This document shows, piece by piece, positions 25,011-38,220 of a stretch of DNA of 64,000 bases. Numbering within the stretch: the first letter of the stretch is position 1; every line of letters starts with the position of its first letter. Below the pieces are notes generated by a model. That model had not been told where the DNA came from, did no database searches, and was given only the letters and a program-made list of their open reading frames with translations. Source of the DNA: Centroberyx gerrardi (lineage: Eukaryota; Chordata; Actinopteri; Beryciformes; Berycidae); the NCBI RefSeq assembly GCF_048128805.1, contig NC_136019.1:11208905-11272904 (forward strand). The letters run 5' to 3'. The position numbers were made by a program, and so were the translations under genes.

Positions 25011-25038
25011 GGTTTGCTGCTTCTTTCATTTGTTTGGT

Positions 25039-25571
25039 GTGCAAGACAGTGGGGATTCTAGTATTTTTTAAATGGGGGAGCCATGGGGGTCCGAGGACCA
25101 TAAGCATAAAAATGAGGTTGAGAGTTAAAAATGAACTATAATGAATATAGTTTGATTGTTTTTAATCAATTGTGTGTACCCAGGATTCAGCAAATAAGTT
25201 TTAATATGCTCAGAAACAAATTATTAAACAAAGTATTACCTGAAGGACAAAGTTTTTGTCACTGCAAGGACTAATTTGACTTGTATTGTCCAATGATTAA
25301 TTAGAAAAACAGACTATGGACTGGACGGTGAAATGTCTGGAAAAAACAAAACATAAAAACCTGTCACACTCTATGAGGGGTGTCAAAAAGGGCGCCTTGG
25401 TCACTTAAAACAACACAGTCTTACATTTCAGGCAATTTCAATGTGTCAATCAGAGTTAAACAGCCAATGACGTACAGGAAAATTTGGGGTGGCACCAAGG
25501 ATGGCCAATCAGATTTCAAGGATAGCCAATACCACCCCAGCCACCCCTGTAGCTCCGCCCCTTGTGCAAGA
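25039..25571. mobile_element. hAT-like non-autonomous element with perfect target duplication
   Basis: The flanks GTGCAAGA (25039-25046) and GTGCAAGA (25564-25571) are identical 8-base direct repeats, the hAT hallmark. The element (25047-25563) begins CAGTGGGGATTCTAG and ends GTAGCTCCGCCCCTT, imperfect inverted ends. Subterminal GGGGGAGCCATGG and CACCCCAGCCACCCC are also roughly complementary. 517 bases, no transposase frame. The intact duplication argues for a relatively recent insertion. Confidence 0.75.
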
Positions 25572-26353
25572 TGATCTAACATGCAACCTTCAAGTGAGAA
25601 AAATAATGCCCACCAGTTAACACAACCAAATTAAAGGGATAGCTTGGGACAGTTGTTCAAATATTTTGGTTCACATATCAGGCCTGCTTAGGGCCAGTCC
25701 TGTCCAATAAACATCTGACAAACTTTGACCCTTACCATCGGAGTGAAGTTATCAGTGCACAGGTTCTTCTTTACCTTCAATATGTCTTGCAGAGATTTTA
25801 GGGTGTAGGGCTCACTCCGCTTCAGCAGTGTGGAATACCTGTGTCACTTGTGAATGGGATTTGATTCCAGCTCCTGTGGTTTCAGTGAAACAATAAATTA
25901 TCTTCTTTCTGCCTTCATGTGAAAGCGCAGAAGGTGCCATTTTCAGTAGATTTTTTTTCTTCATGGACTTCCATAGTAAAATGAGAGAAGAGAAGGTGTG
26001 CTGAAAGTGCCCCCTCCAGAAATAATATAAGTTAAGGAACAGACACTAAAATATATTATTTCTTTCTGAAGAACAAACCCCAACCATAACCATATATAAC
26101 CAGGTCACTCTAAAGTGGGTCTTCATTGGTTTAAAATGTACACAAAATACATCTATGCAGAACCAAGGATGGTTTGTTGTATAATGGTTTCATATAAAAC
26201 CATTGATTGTTCTTATTGGTTATAAAACAACTCACTGTAGAACCAGTAAGATAGATATCTGCTGCGGTGGCTCTTTTAAGAGCTCAACTATCTGCCATTC
26301 ATCTAGGGAAAATACATGTAATTGATGCTTTTTCCTCAACACAGAATGGAAGT

Positions 26354-26354
<1 letters not shown>

Positions 26355-26407
<53 letters not shown>
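26355..26407. repeat. CA microsatellite
   Basis: An uninterrupted CA dinucleotide run of 53 bases, likely length-polymorphic. Confidence 0.95.
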
Positions 26408-26409
<2 letters not shown>

Positions 26410-28580
26410 CCTGCAGCCTTCAGGACAGAGGAGCATGAATGATTGATCAGTATATCTCATTATTGATGCTTGGTTTGTGTTCAGCAACTACCTGTGTGCT
26501 CAGACTTACAGGGTTGACCAACACAATATAGACACAGCAAAATTCCTGTGGGGCATAAAAAAAAAGCACTTTAGTGCCATTTCTGTTTCTCCTTTACACA
26601 TTATTTCAATCATGAACACTCAGCAAACTATAATCAAATGTGCACTGCTGAATAGTTAAAAGAGAAAAATACAGCGGTGACTGCAAAAACCTAAAAACAG
26701 AGGCTGGGAACTGTTAGATTTGTACTAGTAGCCTTAAAAAAGTTAATTAGCCTACATTTACAAGTGATTACAACAATCAACAGATCAAAGAGAAATGACA
26801 AGCCAGTTGGATCTGAGACGGTGCTACATGGTACCATATGAGATACAATACAGTTCTTAAATAAGTACAGCTGTTGTCAATTGCTTTAATTGTTTAAAGG
26901 CTAGAGGAGGCTCAATGTTACATCCCATGCAGATTCCTTCAAGAAGGGGAAGGAAACAAAAACCTTAAGCAACCTTAAGACATCTGTTTCATCTCCAGTT
27001 TTGGTTCTGAAGGGGACATTTTTGGAAAAGCCTGAACCAAAGTCATCTCAAGTAAGTCAGGGGCAAAATACTGGAAAGACAGTTGCAGTTTCCTGTCACA
27101 CCACATGATGGCAGCAGATCATGAGGAAAAAAAGTTTGCCTGCCACAGAAATACAGCATGAATCCATCTCTCAGGTATCAATACTTCTTTTGCAACCCAG
27201 CAAAGTAATTCACAGTTGACAAGTTGTAAATTATACGCCTCGAATATATTACAAAAAAGACCGCAGGAGAATAAAGAGTATAAAAAAATAAGCTGGATAG
27301 GAATTGGTCGATACTGACAAGTGTTTTATTAGTAACACAGACCTGGAGACAGAGCCAATAAGAAGCCGTTGTGAGCCTTGACAAGACTGACATTGTTCAG
27401 AAGGCATTTAAAGACGGAGGGTCTAATAGTTGAACCCATACAGTAAGGGGAGCAGGTAAAAATTGAAAGGGGCAGGCTGCAAATTTTTTGAATCAAATAC
27501 GAAACCAACTGCAACAAAAACAGAAGGGAGAGAAATTAAGTGCAAGTCCTATTATTTGAAATTAGGATGGCATCAGATGGCAAAAGGGGGGAAAAGCGAA
27601 ATGTCATGGTATCCAGAAGTCATATTATCATACATTATGGTAATAGAGAAACAATCAGATATTGAAAGGCGGCACAGCAGTCCACATATCTTTACAAGCC
27701 ATTCTTTTTTTCTCACAACTTTTCAGTCCAGTCTATATCACTGAGTCCCATAAGGAGCTTTGGGGAAAGTGATGGTTGTGGTTGAAAAAAAAAAATAAAA
27801 AAATACTCCGGCTGCTTGGCTATTTATCCAGAAAAACTTCTGAGGATGGTACGTTGCAAGCAAAACTTCATCACATCACTTACATTTATCCGTTCTTGTG
27901 AAAAAAAAAAAAAAAAAAGTACCTCAGGAATTCAGTCAGAGCCAACAAACCACCTTTGGGGTATGAGGTTGATCTAAAAAGGGGTGGTTTCGTATTTTCC
28001 CCCTGCCCCGGTCGCTCTGTGAGGTTAAGACAGTAAAATGATGGGTCGTCATCTATTGAAGTGCAAAGTCCGAGGTGATGAAGAATAAGAAGAAATAATA
28101 GAGAATTGTCTTTGTTGCCTTGCTGATTCTTCTCCTTCCCCTCGCCCCAATCGTCAAAAAAGTTTAAAAAGACTAACGAACGCAGCAAGCATACTCCGAC
28201 TCACGTACACAAACTCTCCATACGCACACAGTCAGTATCAGGAGCTATAAGGCAGAAGAGGCTCCGTTTTGTTTTTGAAAAAAAAAAAAAAAAAGAAAAA
28301 AAAAATTTACAAATAAAGAATCAAGAAGAAAAAAAACAAGCTGGCTCCCCCATCCCTCCCCAGTAGTTTCCGGGCTCTGATGATCCCATACTGTTCATCC
28401 CATGGTAGGCGCTCACCCCACCCCTCTTCTCCTCAGTACCCTGCTGCTGAGAGAGGCTCCTAGAGGGCTGGTGGGTCGTCTGTGTGGGAATGGAGGGCAG
28501 GACGGAACCGGCAGAGAGAGAGAGAGACAGAGAGAGGGAGGGGCCGGTCAACAAGCCCCGCCCCCTCTCGATTCAGCCAA

Positions 28581-31500
28581 TCACCAAAGCCGGTGCTGGT
28601 GGAGGTTTCGACTGAGGACGGAGCGCACATCAGCAGTGAACCTAGGAGAGAGAGCAGAGAGACGGTTGTAGGAAAAGGCCTAAATCAGTCGGTACTTGCT
28701 GTTGGTTATCAGTGTTATGTTGAGAAGATGACAGAGGATTGGATGGTAGAGCTTAACAATTAATAATAATAAAAAAAAAAATCCAAATTGCAATATGAAC
28801 TGCTGCAATTTCCAAATTGCAGAGGCTGCATTTAATTGCTGAAGAGAGAGGGGCGTCCAAAATGGATTTCTGAAGAAGGTGTTTTAGAGCTGCAGGTAAT
28901 CTTTGGTCCATGAATCAAGTATAATATTGGTGAAAACCTTTCACCATACTACTAAAACTCAGCGAATTCTGTACACTGACTTTTTTTTTTTTTTAACAAA
29001 ATCACTTTTCTTTAAACAATTTTAAAGTTCTAAAAAATGTATGACAAGAAAAACTTGTGAACTTGTGATTAAGTTGCAGTTTAAATCACAATTTTTTGTC
29101 GATATTGTTCAGCCCTACTGGATAGGTGTAAACATAAAACCAACAATTTAAACCATGAGAGCCAGCTGGAGCTATTAGCTTGCACCACCAACAGATCACT
29201 TGAATACAGGCAAAGGTGCAGCAAAATGCCATGGCGGACAGTGTAAGATGGAGAGTCAAGGTGTTCATATAGTCGATTTTCATGCTTATTTCATCACGCC
29301 TCTTACCTTAGTGCATCCAGCATAGGCAGCAAGTTAAGAAGTGCTGTGTCACTAGGGTCGCTGAACCAGGACTTGATGGGTATTGCATTGTCTGGAGGGG
29401 AAAAACACCCAGAGAACCGTGTCAGAGAAAAAGACATGGTTGTGATTACATGCCGTTCTGTTAACAAGGACATCGAGTGTTACAACTGCTGCAGATTTAA
29501 TGTGCTGTTACAACAATTACAATACACGTCTTGTATTGGAAATGAACAGCTGAGTTAGTTGCTCTGCTCCTGGCCCGTCACAAGGCCTCATTTGATTTTG
29601 TTTGCTAAAGTCAAACATACACACAGAGGGGAACACCCTTTCACCTCAAACCCTTACCAAACTGAGGAGGGTGACTGGTTTTAATAACATCACTAACACT
29701 TAAACCCAGCAGCACATGAGAGGATGTGAAATTACTTTAAATAGACAATGAACACCCATAACATATGCTTAATTGTTTATGTGAGAGAGAGAGAGAGAGA
29801 TGAGGTAGAGAGACAAGTTAGAACTAGACTTTAGATTTCAGATATTCAAATTTGTCTAAGGCACACATGATTCATCTTACTGAAACGTCAGAAACTGAAG
29901 ACGGGCTCTCAAGCGCAGTTATTTGCATGGTACAATGTAGAAATCCCTTGATATTTTGCATTTCACATATTTCAAAATGTATTCAGCGACTATTTTCCCT
30001 GGTCTTGAGTGTAAGACAGTAAGAGGCAGAGAAACAGTGAGTCAAACTGATGTAGGTGTATGTGCGTGTGTGTGTGAATCTGTGTGTGTGTGAGGCTGCA
30101 GTCTTACCTGGATGGCTGCGATAAGCGCCAGGCGAGTTGTCCAGGATGACAATACTGGACAGGTCATCATGTACTACGGACAGGTCTTTAATATAACTAC
30201 CTAGATCCAATGTACAATGCTGTGCAAAGAAAAGAAAACACAAACGTCAGTGATGCCGTCAAAAGGGGTTTTAGAGAAGGAAAAAACTGTTCCAAAGCAG
30301 CAGTTTTAAAGGCCCAATAGGACCAAAGAGCTAAATCAGTGTCATCAGGAATCACATTACAATAATTCCTGATATGGCAGAATGGCTGCAGATCCATGAG
30401 GTCTCAGATTTCGTAAACCCATAGATAGATACATGCAGCATTGTGTTCAACGGTTAAGCGCAGTACCTGTCTGTAGTATCTGCGTTTCAGGATGTTCCTG
30501 TTGTTGTCCAACTTGTCTGCCACTGCCGAACCATAGATCTCCATACTGGCTGTGAACACCACCAGCTCGTACCACTGGCTCACCTGCACACACGCACACA
30601 CACACACACACACAGAGTACAAGGATACCAGTTAGAGTCAGTAATTAGTAAGTCACCAAGATTAACAACTTAAAAATTCTATGCTTTATGGTATTAGATA
30701 GTGTGAGAGTGCAGCAGAGTGACAGGTAAGAGTCAGAGTGAGCGACAGGATGAAAGGCGACCTGGACCATGAGCAAGACCCCCAGCCCCAAGTTAATGTT
30801 CCAAGCACATAGACAGTAACACTGATCACAGCAGTTGTTCAAACAGCACTCACCACTTCTAAAAAGAAGTCAACATGTGGCCTTTTATGTACGAAGAATC
30901 TGACTGGGTGCTTATCAATGACGACCTGCGTGGAAAAGGAAACAGAAGGACCCATTTGGTTTAGATAAGAGTGGTGTTTGGGCTTGCCTGTGTTAGTGTG
31001 CAAACATGCACATGTACGTGTACGTGCACGCACCTTGAGGATGAAGTCTGGCGGTGTGCCGGGTCTAACTGTGGGTCTGAGGACCCCGTCATGGTGCGAG
31101 TGGATCAGAGTCTCGTCCAGGTCCAGAACCAGAATCTTCCTCTTCACTGCATCTGGAGATACACAGAGTTTGAATAACAAATCTTGGTAAGACACATACA
31201 TGTATGATACTTTATATACGCATTGGGAAATTCTCTAAGGAGGTCAACAGCACAACAGTAGAGCTGGTAGGGATTCAGTGTCTTCCTCGAGGATACTTGT
31301 TGACATGAGGCTTGAAGCTGGGACGTCCAGTTGAAGGACGATCACTCTAACCACTAGGCCTCCCTTCACCACACTGGTTGACTAAACTCGAAAGTAAAAA
31401 TATTATTTTTAGCCCCGTGTCAGCAGGGGCTCTATGGATCGTATTGTTGGTCGGTCGGTCGGTCAGTCGCTCTGTTCACCACTTTTGGTCAGGTGGGTGA

Positions 31501-34500
31501 AAGTGTACCGCAGGGAGTTAGATTGCAGACTCTCAAGACTCTCAAGAGTTCGATTCCCAGCAGGGACGCTTCCACAAAATGCGACGTCGCAGAGCTGTTA
31601 GACCCTTAGTCTTGCTCATCTAATAATAAGAGTGCGCTTTTGAGTCAGGCTTGAAACAGACTTGAAATAAACAAATTTGATTGGTAGTACAGGTATCTAT
31701 CAGGCTAGTAAACAAAGGAGTTGCAGTTTTGTAGGTAGCAATTGGTTGCAGTTTTGTAGGTAGTTTTGTGCGTGGGGTGGGGTAATTTTGGTTGAGACTC
31801 AGGTTAATTCCAGGGTGAATTCCAGGATTAGAATGGCTCTTATTTGGACACTTATATCATGATATGGACAACTACGCTCTAATTGCAAATGCAGCTTATT
31901 TTTGGGGGCTGACTGAGCAAAAAGACTACGATGGATTCTAATCGATTTACATTTGTCAGCTGTCGGGGGCGACCGCAGCTAAATGAATGTAAAGGAAACA
32001 CTCATTGGAGATAGGACCTGGATTACATGGTGAGCAGCTCTCCAGCTTGGGTCACTGCTGTGATGTGCAGGGTGAGTTTCAAGAGGTGAATATAATAGAG
32101 CTGAAGAGATCTCATACATTCGATTGGAGGAAACACAGTCCTTTGTCAAATTCAAGACTGTGCTTTTGAATTAGCTCTACACAGACCAGAAGGTAGCTCA
32201 TCTAGAGTACACGCAGTAGTCCAGGCTACCATAAATGCCGCCTGTAACGTTCGCATTTCCTCTTCACTTCCAGACCACAAACTCATCTTGTCACCATTAC
32301 AAGCAGGGCAGGAAACAGTTCTGTCCACAAGCCACAGTGGCAGATGGATTCAGAAATTTACTCGCTAATTTCACTATTTTACCAGCCAAATATGATGTTT
32401 AGAATAGAACAGTACATCTAAACTACCTACTTTTACTCTACCAAAATTTACCTGTGTTTTAATTTGGCGCCCTGGTTACAGGTCTTCAGAAACGCAATAT
32501 ATGCTGCGTCTTTGTAACTACAGGCATGATGTACGGTGCAATTCAGAACGCCTAACATTATTTGCATTTTACATTGTTCATACCACGTCCTTAAGTGTTT
32601 TACACGTCTGAAGCACATGTGTTATGTATTAGCTGTCAAAAAAAAAAACAAAGCTGTTTTGAACTTGTAAGACCCACACATGCTTCAGTAAAACTTGGTA
32701 AGAATGCAGATTTGCAGTTGTGCGACAGACGAGTCGTTGTCTGGGGGGCATTCAGGCGGCATATCCTCAGCAAATTCACCCTTGCACTTCTTACTGTCAG
32801 TTTGGCTTGTAACTGTGGTGACGCAGGAATGTAAGCTTATTCTACTGTCGCACTCAATGTAACTCACTATGGAAAAGAGCTTCAGCCAAATGCCTAAAAT
32901 GTAAACTCGATCTTTCTTGGTATTCCATTCAAATTAATGAGAGGAAGAGTTTATACTTATCAAACTAACCAGTATGTCATAACAGGTGCACTGTTCAGGG
33001 TGGGCAATGTGAGAGGAAAGACATGACCCAGCTGTGGTTTGGATCTAGCCATCTGATCCATCTTAATAGACTTACATGCAACATTAACCCAAAGACCTGA
33101 CACTAGGATGACAGTTGACAGCTCGTCTTGAGTTAACACACAGGGAGGAAGTGACATTATGAGTGTTCCTGTCAGTGTGTCTCAGCAAAACAACTGTGGT
33201 GATGTTCATTTACTCTGGGATGAGGAAGGTCACGATAGAAGGATTCACGGTGTGTGCAGTATTGTTGTAGGTAACTTTTCCTGTCTGCCTGTCATTTCTT
33301 CCTTGGTTGACTAGTTTAATCTCACCTTAAATTTCTACATTACATACATGTTGTGATAGTGACCTAGATTTATGTCTATAGCTGTGTCAAATCAGGATCA
33401 GGCACATATCATGTACTTGTGAAGTCGTAGGTTTGATTCAGACTTATGACCTTTGTCACATGTCATCCCTTCTTTCTCCCATCTTATCTCCGCTCCACAC
33501 TATCCAATATCACGAAACATAAAAAGCAAACAGGTCTATATACACAGGATGTGTGTTCATACATGTAAAGGGACCGAACAACAATTTTCTGTACTTTTCC
33601 AAACGATTGGTGCAATTCTTAACCTTTCCAGACTTATGTAGGAGCCTTGACAATCTAGCAAAGCAGTCATAGCATAAAATCAATATTCAAAACTGGACAA
33701 AAAATTATAAGTGTACTCACTGAGTCTGTTTCTGGAGATAGGCGACAGTGGCAAAGTGTCATATCGCACCGTCTGATACTGGATTATCTGCAAATGAACG
33801 AGGCAAATGAAACAGTCATGTTAGTGCTTCATTTCAGAAGACCAGGTGAACACAGAATACAGTTGAAACAATAACCCATATACTGGATGAGGTGAAGTTA
33901 GTCCCATCATGGACAGATTTCAAATATATTTTATGAAAGTCAGTTTATGGATGCTAAATTAAACTAGTGTTGATCCTGAGTGCAACTAAGCCTCCAAACC
34001 TCCCATTCCCTACTCCCAGACTCTCTAATCGGGAAAATGTGCCTGTCTCTATTTCCAAGGCAACAGCATTTTGTGTGACTTCGCACAGAAAGACAGAGTT
34101 AGATTAGTGTTTTGGCAATCGTTGGGGGCATTTCAGAAGTGGCTTTCTTTCTTGGTCTTAATCCCTCAGATCCATAATCCATTAAAAAAAGAAAGCATCA
34201 CGGTTGAGATTTAACTCTGCTTGACTTAAAGGCAGAGGGATGCACAGCAAAAGTACACCGCCAACATCTTGATAAAGTCTTACGCTATGCATAAATCCTG
34301 AAACTTATATTTGGTCCTTTTAGACAATACAACCTCAGCACACCTGTTCTCCTCTTTTACATCAACACAGATGAAACAAGAGAACAGGGGAAGACAGCAT
34401 ATTGGAGTATTGAAATGCACCCAGGTGTGTCCGCCCCATGGCTGCTCCTCTCTTCAACTTCTTTGCTCTCCTCTAGTGGAAATGAGTGAAGATACAGAGA

Positions 34501-36435
34501 GGCTCCTTTCCAGTGTCGCTCTCGCCCCGGGGCTCTGTACTTTTCTCCATGAGGGCTATTTTTATCCCCCCCAGCTGTCGGTGGGTGTCAGTGGAGCATG
34601 GGGCACAGGCGGAAAGGGAGACTTGCAGGGTGACTTTGACTGAGCCTGGGCTGCTTGGTACCTAAACCTTGGACAGGGCCTCCCTCTTTGTCCCCTCCCA
34701 CTGCTGCCTGGCAGAGCGAGCTCAGGGGAAGCCTATTGGTGGCAGCAGCTGCTGGGCACCGCGGGGGGACCTGACCCTCGGCTCAGCTCGCTGTACCTCC
34801 AGGAGCGTCCATCTGGCCCCCGGCCCTGCAAACGTTGACCAAGCCCTTTGCCTCCAGACTCAGCAATGCTCTGGTCATCCCCGTTATTGTATCAAGGAGA
34901 TTATATGCAGAAGCATTACGCTGCATTGTTGTCTTTAAGATTAATAAAAAAACAGCTTTTTGTATGTTTGCATACAGTAGCATGCAAAGGATTACGAAAC
35001 GGTAACACGCGGCCCTATTATGTGTAATCTAATTGAGCTTTTAATAATACAAATTTTGGTAAGTCAGTCCACTCTACATAATGTGGTCTACTCTTTCTAA
35101 GGGATTTCTAACTTGCCGTTTTCAATTTCATTCAATTTGCAAACCAAGAAGAATAGTCAGAAGGAATACTTTTGTGCCATCTTAAAATAACTGAAAAATC
35201 TAACAGAAGACCTTGAATCCTACCCAATTCACAGATAAGAAGTTACTGGAGAGGCGTCTGATTAAGCCAGAAAGAGACAGGCTTAGTATTTTAGTTTATA
35301 TTAATAGTTTGCGTTCAAGCTAATGACCGGGTGCATTCTTAAAATCCTAGGCTGTGAAATGTTTCAGCAAGATCACCTGTCCTAAATTACTCAATGGCTA
35401 TCCAAAGAGTCCCTTACATTATATTCCTCTCTATAAGCACTCACTGGATAGGGACATTGTGCCAGTGCATCACACGTTGTGAACAATTGAGCTAAACTGT
35501 GAGTGAGAATGAGAGAAAGAGAGAGGGAGAGAACAGTGCGCTCTCTGTGCTAACATAATCCCTCTCACTTTACCCCTAACCTGGACTGGACTACTCACTC
35601 TCAGGGCCTGTTGACAACACGTGAGTGTGAGTGCTGCACAATAAACTGCAGACAAACCTCTAACAGCAAGACTATTACAACACAGGGCACTACTCCAGCT
35701 TTGTTGCCTTGATACAGAGTTAAGAGTCAAAGTCCACTCATATTACACCACATATACATAATATCTATAACAACAACTCAACAACACTTGTGTATCTAAG
35801 TTACAAGCAGGCAGCCTCTGTCACCTTACATGCCATGTTTATTGTCGTGGCATTAGTGGGCAGCTGAAGGTGACCGCAGGCTTGTACTGGCCACTCCATA
35901 CATCAAGAAGCGTTTGGATGTGGGAGGCTTCCTCTCTGCACTGTAGTTGGATGGGTCATTCATTAAAACCATCACATCACACCAAATTAATGATAAAAGG
36001 TGGAAGAGTACGGCTTTTCAGATAGTGGTCTTTGTTACCATCCACTCACATGATGATAAAACTTATGTTTCACAGAAAAAACATGATTGCTGCACATGTT
36101 GGGACATAAATAACCAGAAAATGAATATCTAGTTCTAACACAGATAAGGAACACGGGCCATCTAGCTGAATGAGAGGGCAAATTGAGAATGCTTGTTGGT
36201 GAATGTGATTTGGAGAATAATGTACCGGCATATGGGCGCCATGGCAATATCATAAGGACTTTGCTCACTTGTCACAAAACACCCATGCAACACAATCGAT
36301 TAGGAAATAGCTTTTAAACCCCATGCTCACCGTTCGTAGGTGCTTCCTGAGAATGTACAAGATGAAGCCCCATATTCTGGACGTTACGCCAAGGAAAGTG
36401 CGGATGCCAAGTAAACACTGTCGGGTCTTCAGCAT
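28581..36435 (-). CDS. ctdnep1: CTD nuclear envelope phosphatase 1 (Dullard)
   Basis: Eight exons, 36435-36331, 33787-33721, 31152-31034, 30925-30854, 30583-30467, 30219-30108, 29391-29307 and 28641-28581, with consistent phases, give 245 codons (human 244). An N-terminal hydrophobic segment (about residues 8-32, [16 protein letters not shown]) anchors it in the ER/nuclear envelope. The HAD/FCP-type core follows: [20 protein letters not shown] carries the catalytic DLDET motif, with Asp68 as nucleophile and Asp70 as general acid. Later come [19 protein letters not shown] and [18 protein letters not shown], the second acidic metal-binding motif. The protein ends NLHQHRLW as in mammals. With NEP1R1 it dephosphorylates lipin and restrains membrane synthesis, and it damps BMP signalling. 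No key residue is missing. Introns 1 (33788-36330) and 2 (31153-33720) are long. The 5' exon structure upstream of 36435 is not resolved. Confidence 0.96.
31232..31372 (-). mobile_element. tRNA-derived SINE in ctdnep1 intron 2
   Basis: On the minus strand, GGCCTAGTGGTTAGAG (31360-31345) is an A-box and AGCTTCAAGCC (31319-31309) a B-box. They are followed by CAACAAGTATCCTCGAGGAAG and ACTGAATCCCTACCAGCTC, the body shared with 23355-23475. Pol III promoter boxes in order and correct spacing support a tRNA SINE. Confidence 0.7.
32304..32474. mobile_element. hAT-like MITE, second copy of the 19988 family
   Basis: Starts CAGGGCAGGAAACAG and ends TTAATTTGGCGCCCTG. The 8-base flanks ATTACAAG and GTTACAGG match at 6 of 8 positions. 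The left third aligns with the 19988 copy (CACTGGCTTTAGTGGC / CCACAGTGGC, then ACTCGCTAATT-like). 171 bases, in ctdnep1 intron 2. Confidence 0.55.
34420..34870. promoter_or_regulatory. GC-rich intronic block with MEF2 site and E-box
   Basis: A sharply GC-richer stretch inside AT-rich ctdnep1 intron 1. It has CTATTTTTAT (34556-34565), a MEF2-type site, seven bases from CAGCTG (34572-34577), a myogenic-type E-box. No exon or repeat explains it. The enhancer role is inferred from composition and motif pairing only. Confidence 0.3.
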
Positions 36436-36699
36436 GTTGATGAGCACGCAAAGACCCCACAGCAACTGAACTTGAATTCGTAGCTGATGGCACGCTTGTC
36501 CGAAGTTGTTACGATAACTACAAGGAACTTGCTTGCTAGTGATATTCAAAATCCGTCTTTAGCCACAGCAGCCACACTAGCAGTTCAAATTAACAAGAGG
36601 CCAAGCAAACGTGTGAGTACCTCGCTCTGCACACTTGTGGCACAACTATCACTGAATAGAGTGCATTCGCATCGTAACGATGATAGAATGAGTTTGTAA

Positions 36700-38000
36700 A
36701 AACGTGGACGTGGTCAAAAGTAGACTGCACGACGTCTGCTGCTGCTGAATGGATCTTACCACGCAGCTCGCTGACAAGCTAGCTCAGTAGCTGTGTAGCA
36801 GCTAGCTAGTAGCCAGCAAGCTATCGCTAGCTCGATAGGGTGACCACCTTGAACCTTGGAGAAAAATACCCCAAAAACTTTCGGGCCGCTCGTTGTCAAG
36901 CACCACTTCAATGCGCCTTTACTCTACGTGGCGTCCAAAGAGAGAAAATGTTTGAAAAGTTCCCAAAAGTCAAACCAGTCGGGATAAAATCAGTTTGTAG
37001 TTCACTGCAAATCCGGAATGAAACTGCGAGCCGCCATCGCCGCCTTGCCGTCACTTCCGCGAGGAACCCAATGGTTGCGCGCAGCACGTCCACGTGGAAA
37101 GAAAATAAACAGACGTGGACGAGCAACAGTAGGAGGGCTTCCACTAGATAAAAAAAATGACCAATCTGGTCAGTTTTACTTATTTATACTCATTATGTTC
37201 AGTCGATTTTCACCTATTCTGGTAGTGGTTCTAGTGCAGGTTAACATGAGTATGATTTCTGGCAAGAACTCAACCAGTATTTTAAATATCTCCAAGGGAG
37301 AGCTTCAACAAGTTTTCAGCTGTCAGCAGACACTTAACACCAGAGGGCTTGCCAATGGCACAGTCAATTCAAAAAGTCTGTAACAAATTAATCTATTGAA
37401 CACAAACTCTCAGCCATCTAATAATAATCTCTAACTATAAAATGCAAATAGCATCACATACATATTTGGTGTAACTTTAGTGATGTTATTTATAACGGGG
37501 TGATTTTAGTGAAAACCGTATTACTTGTCACTTGGTGAAACTATTGCAGAGTTGGACCATAAATAATGATTTGAGCAGATCTCAATTGATGAGATCCATC
37601 ATCCAACATCGTTTACAATAAATTAACAGATTGATTACTTGAACTCATGTATGTCTGTCATATACTGACAATCATGCTGTAAAAAGGTCAGAATACACTT
37701 TGAAAATAAATATTAATTCCAATAAACCACTGTGTGAACAGTCAGTGATTGCATGACAGTGTTTAAATTGACGCACTATACTGTAATCCAAGATTAGGAC
37801 TTTAATACTCAAACTCACACCAGTGCAATGGTTAGCAACAGAAACTACATTAATCCAGTGACATGATGTAGCAAGCCCTTATAAATTCAACATTTCTCAT
37901 CCATTTTTATAAACAAATTGTGGTCACTGAACTCAAGCACATGTACTGACAAATGAATTGGCTGTTAGTTACATAATGTAATATATAAAATAAGAGTTGG
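36700..38000. other. ctdnep1 promoter region and spacer to elp5
   Basis: 36700-37130 is CpG-richer, with dense GCTAGC words and GCCGCCATCGCCGCC at 37030-37044, and is the likely ctdnep1 start region. 37150-38000 is AT-rich with no exon or clear repeat. The elp5 signal AATAAA (minus) is at 38023-38018. Confidence 0.45.
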
Positions 38001-38017
38001 GTAATATTTTGCATCAT

Positions 38018-38023
38018 TTTATT
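38018..38023 (-). terminator. Polyadenylation signal of elp5
   Basis: TTTATT on the plus strand is AATAAA on the minus strand, about 200 bases past the elp5 stop codon. Confidence 0.6.
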
Positions 38024-38220
38024 CAACCACCAAAAAAATAACAACTGAGATATAAAACATTTTTTTAAACACAACACAGATTTCTTACAGAATCATTAGG
38101 GAATTTGTTAAGAGTTTCAAACTTCCATAAGATAGTGTTAAGGCGGTGATTCTGAACCACTGAAAACGTCTCAATGAAACAGGGCACTTCTTTGCTTTCA
38201 GTGGCTTTTCCGCCCCGGGC

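Larger units (their letters stand above)
22900..28000. other. Intergenic spacer between gabarap and ctdnep1
   Basis: About 5 kb with no recognisable exon on either strand. It holds a SINE (23355-23475), a Tc1-like remnant (24872-25010), an hAT element with a perfect 8-base target duplication (25047-25563) and a CA microsatellite (26355-26407). The far right, up to 28580, is probably the ctdnep1 3' untranslated region. Small frames in this stretch lack any family resemblance. Confidence 0.5.

Noticed and set aside
25633-26000. Second TTAA-type MITE (TTAAAGGGATAGCTTGGGAC at 25633)
   Set aside because: Only one terminus is visible and no matching inverted end follows. Too weak to call.
31420-31600. 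Possible tRNA gene with B-box GTTCGATTCCC (31548-31558)
   Set aside because: No convincing A-box or cloverleaf can be drawn. At most it is a degenerate SINE head next to a GGTC repeat.
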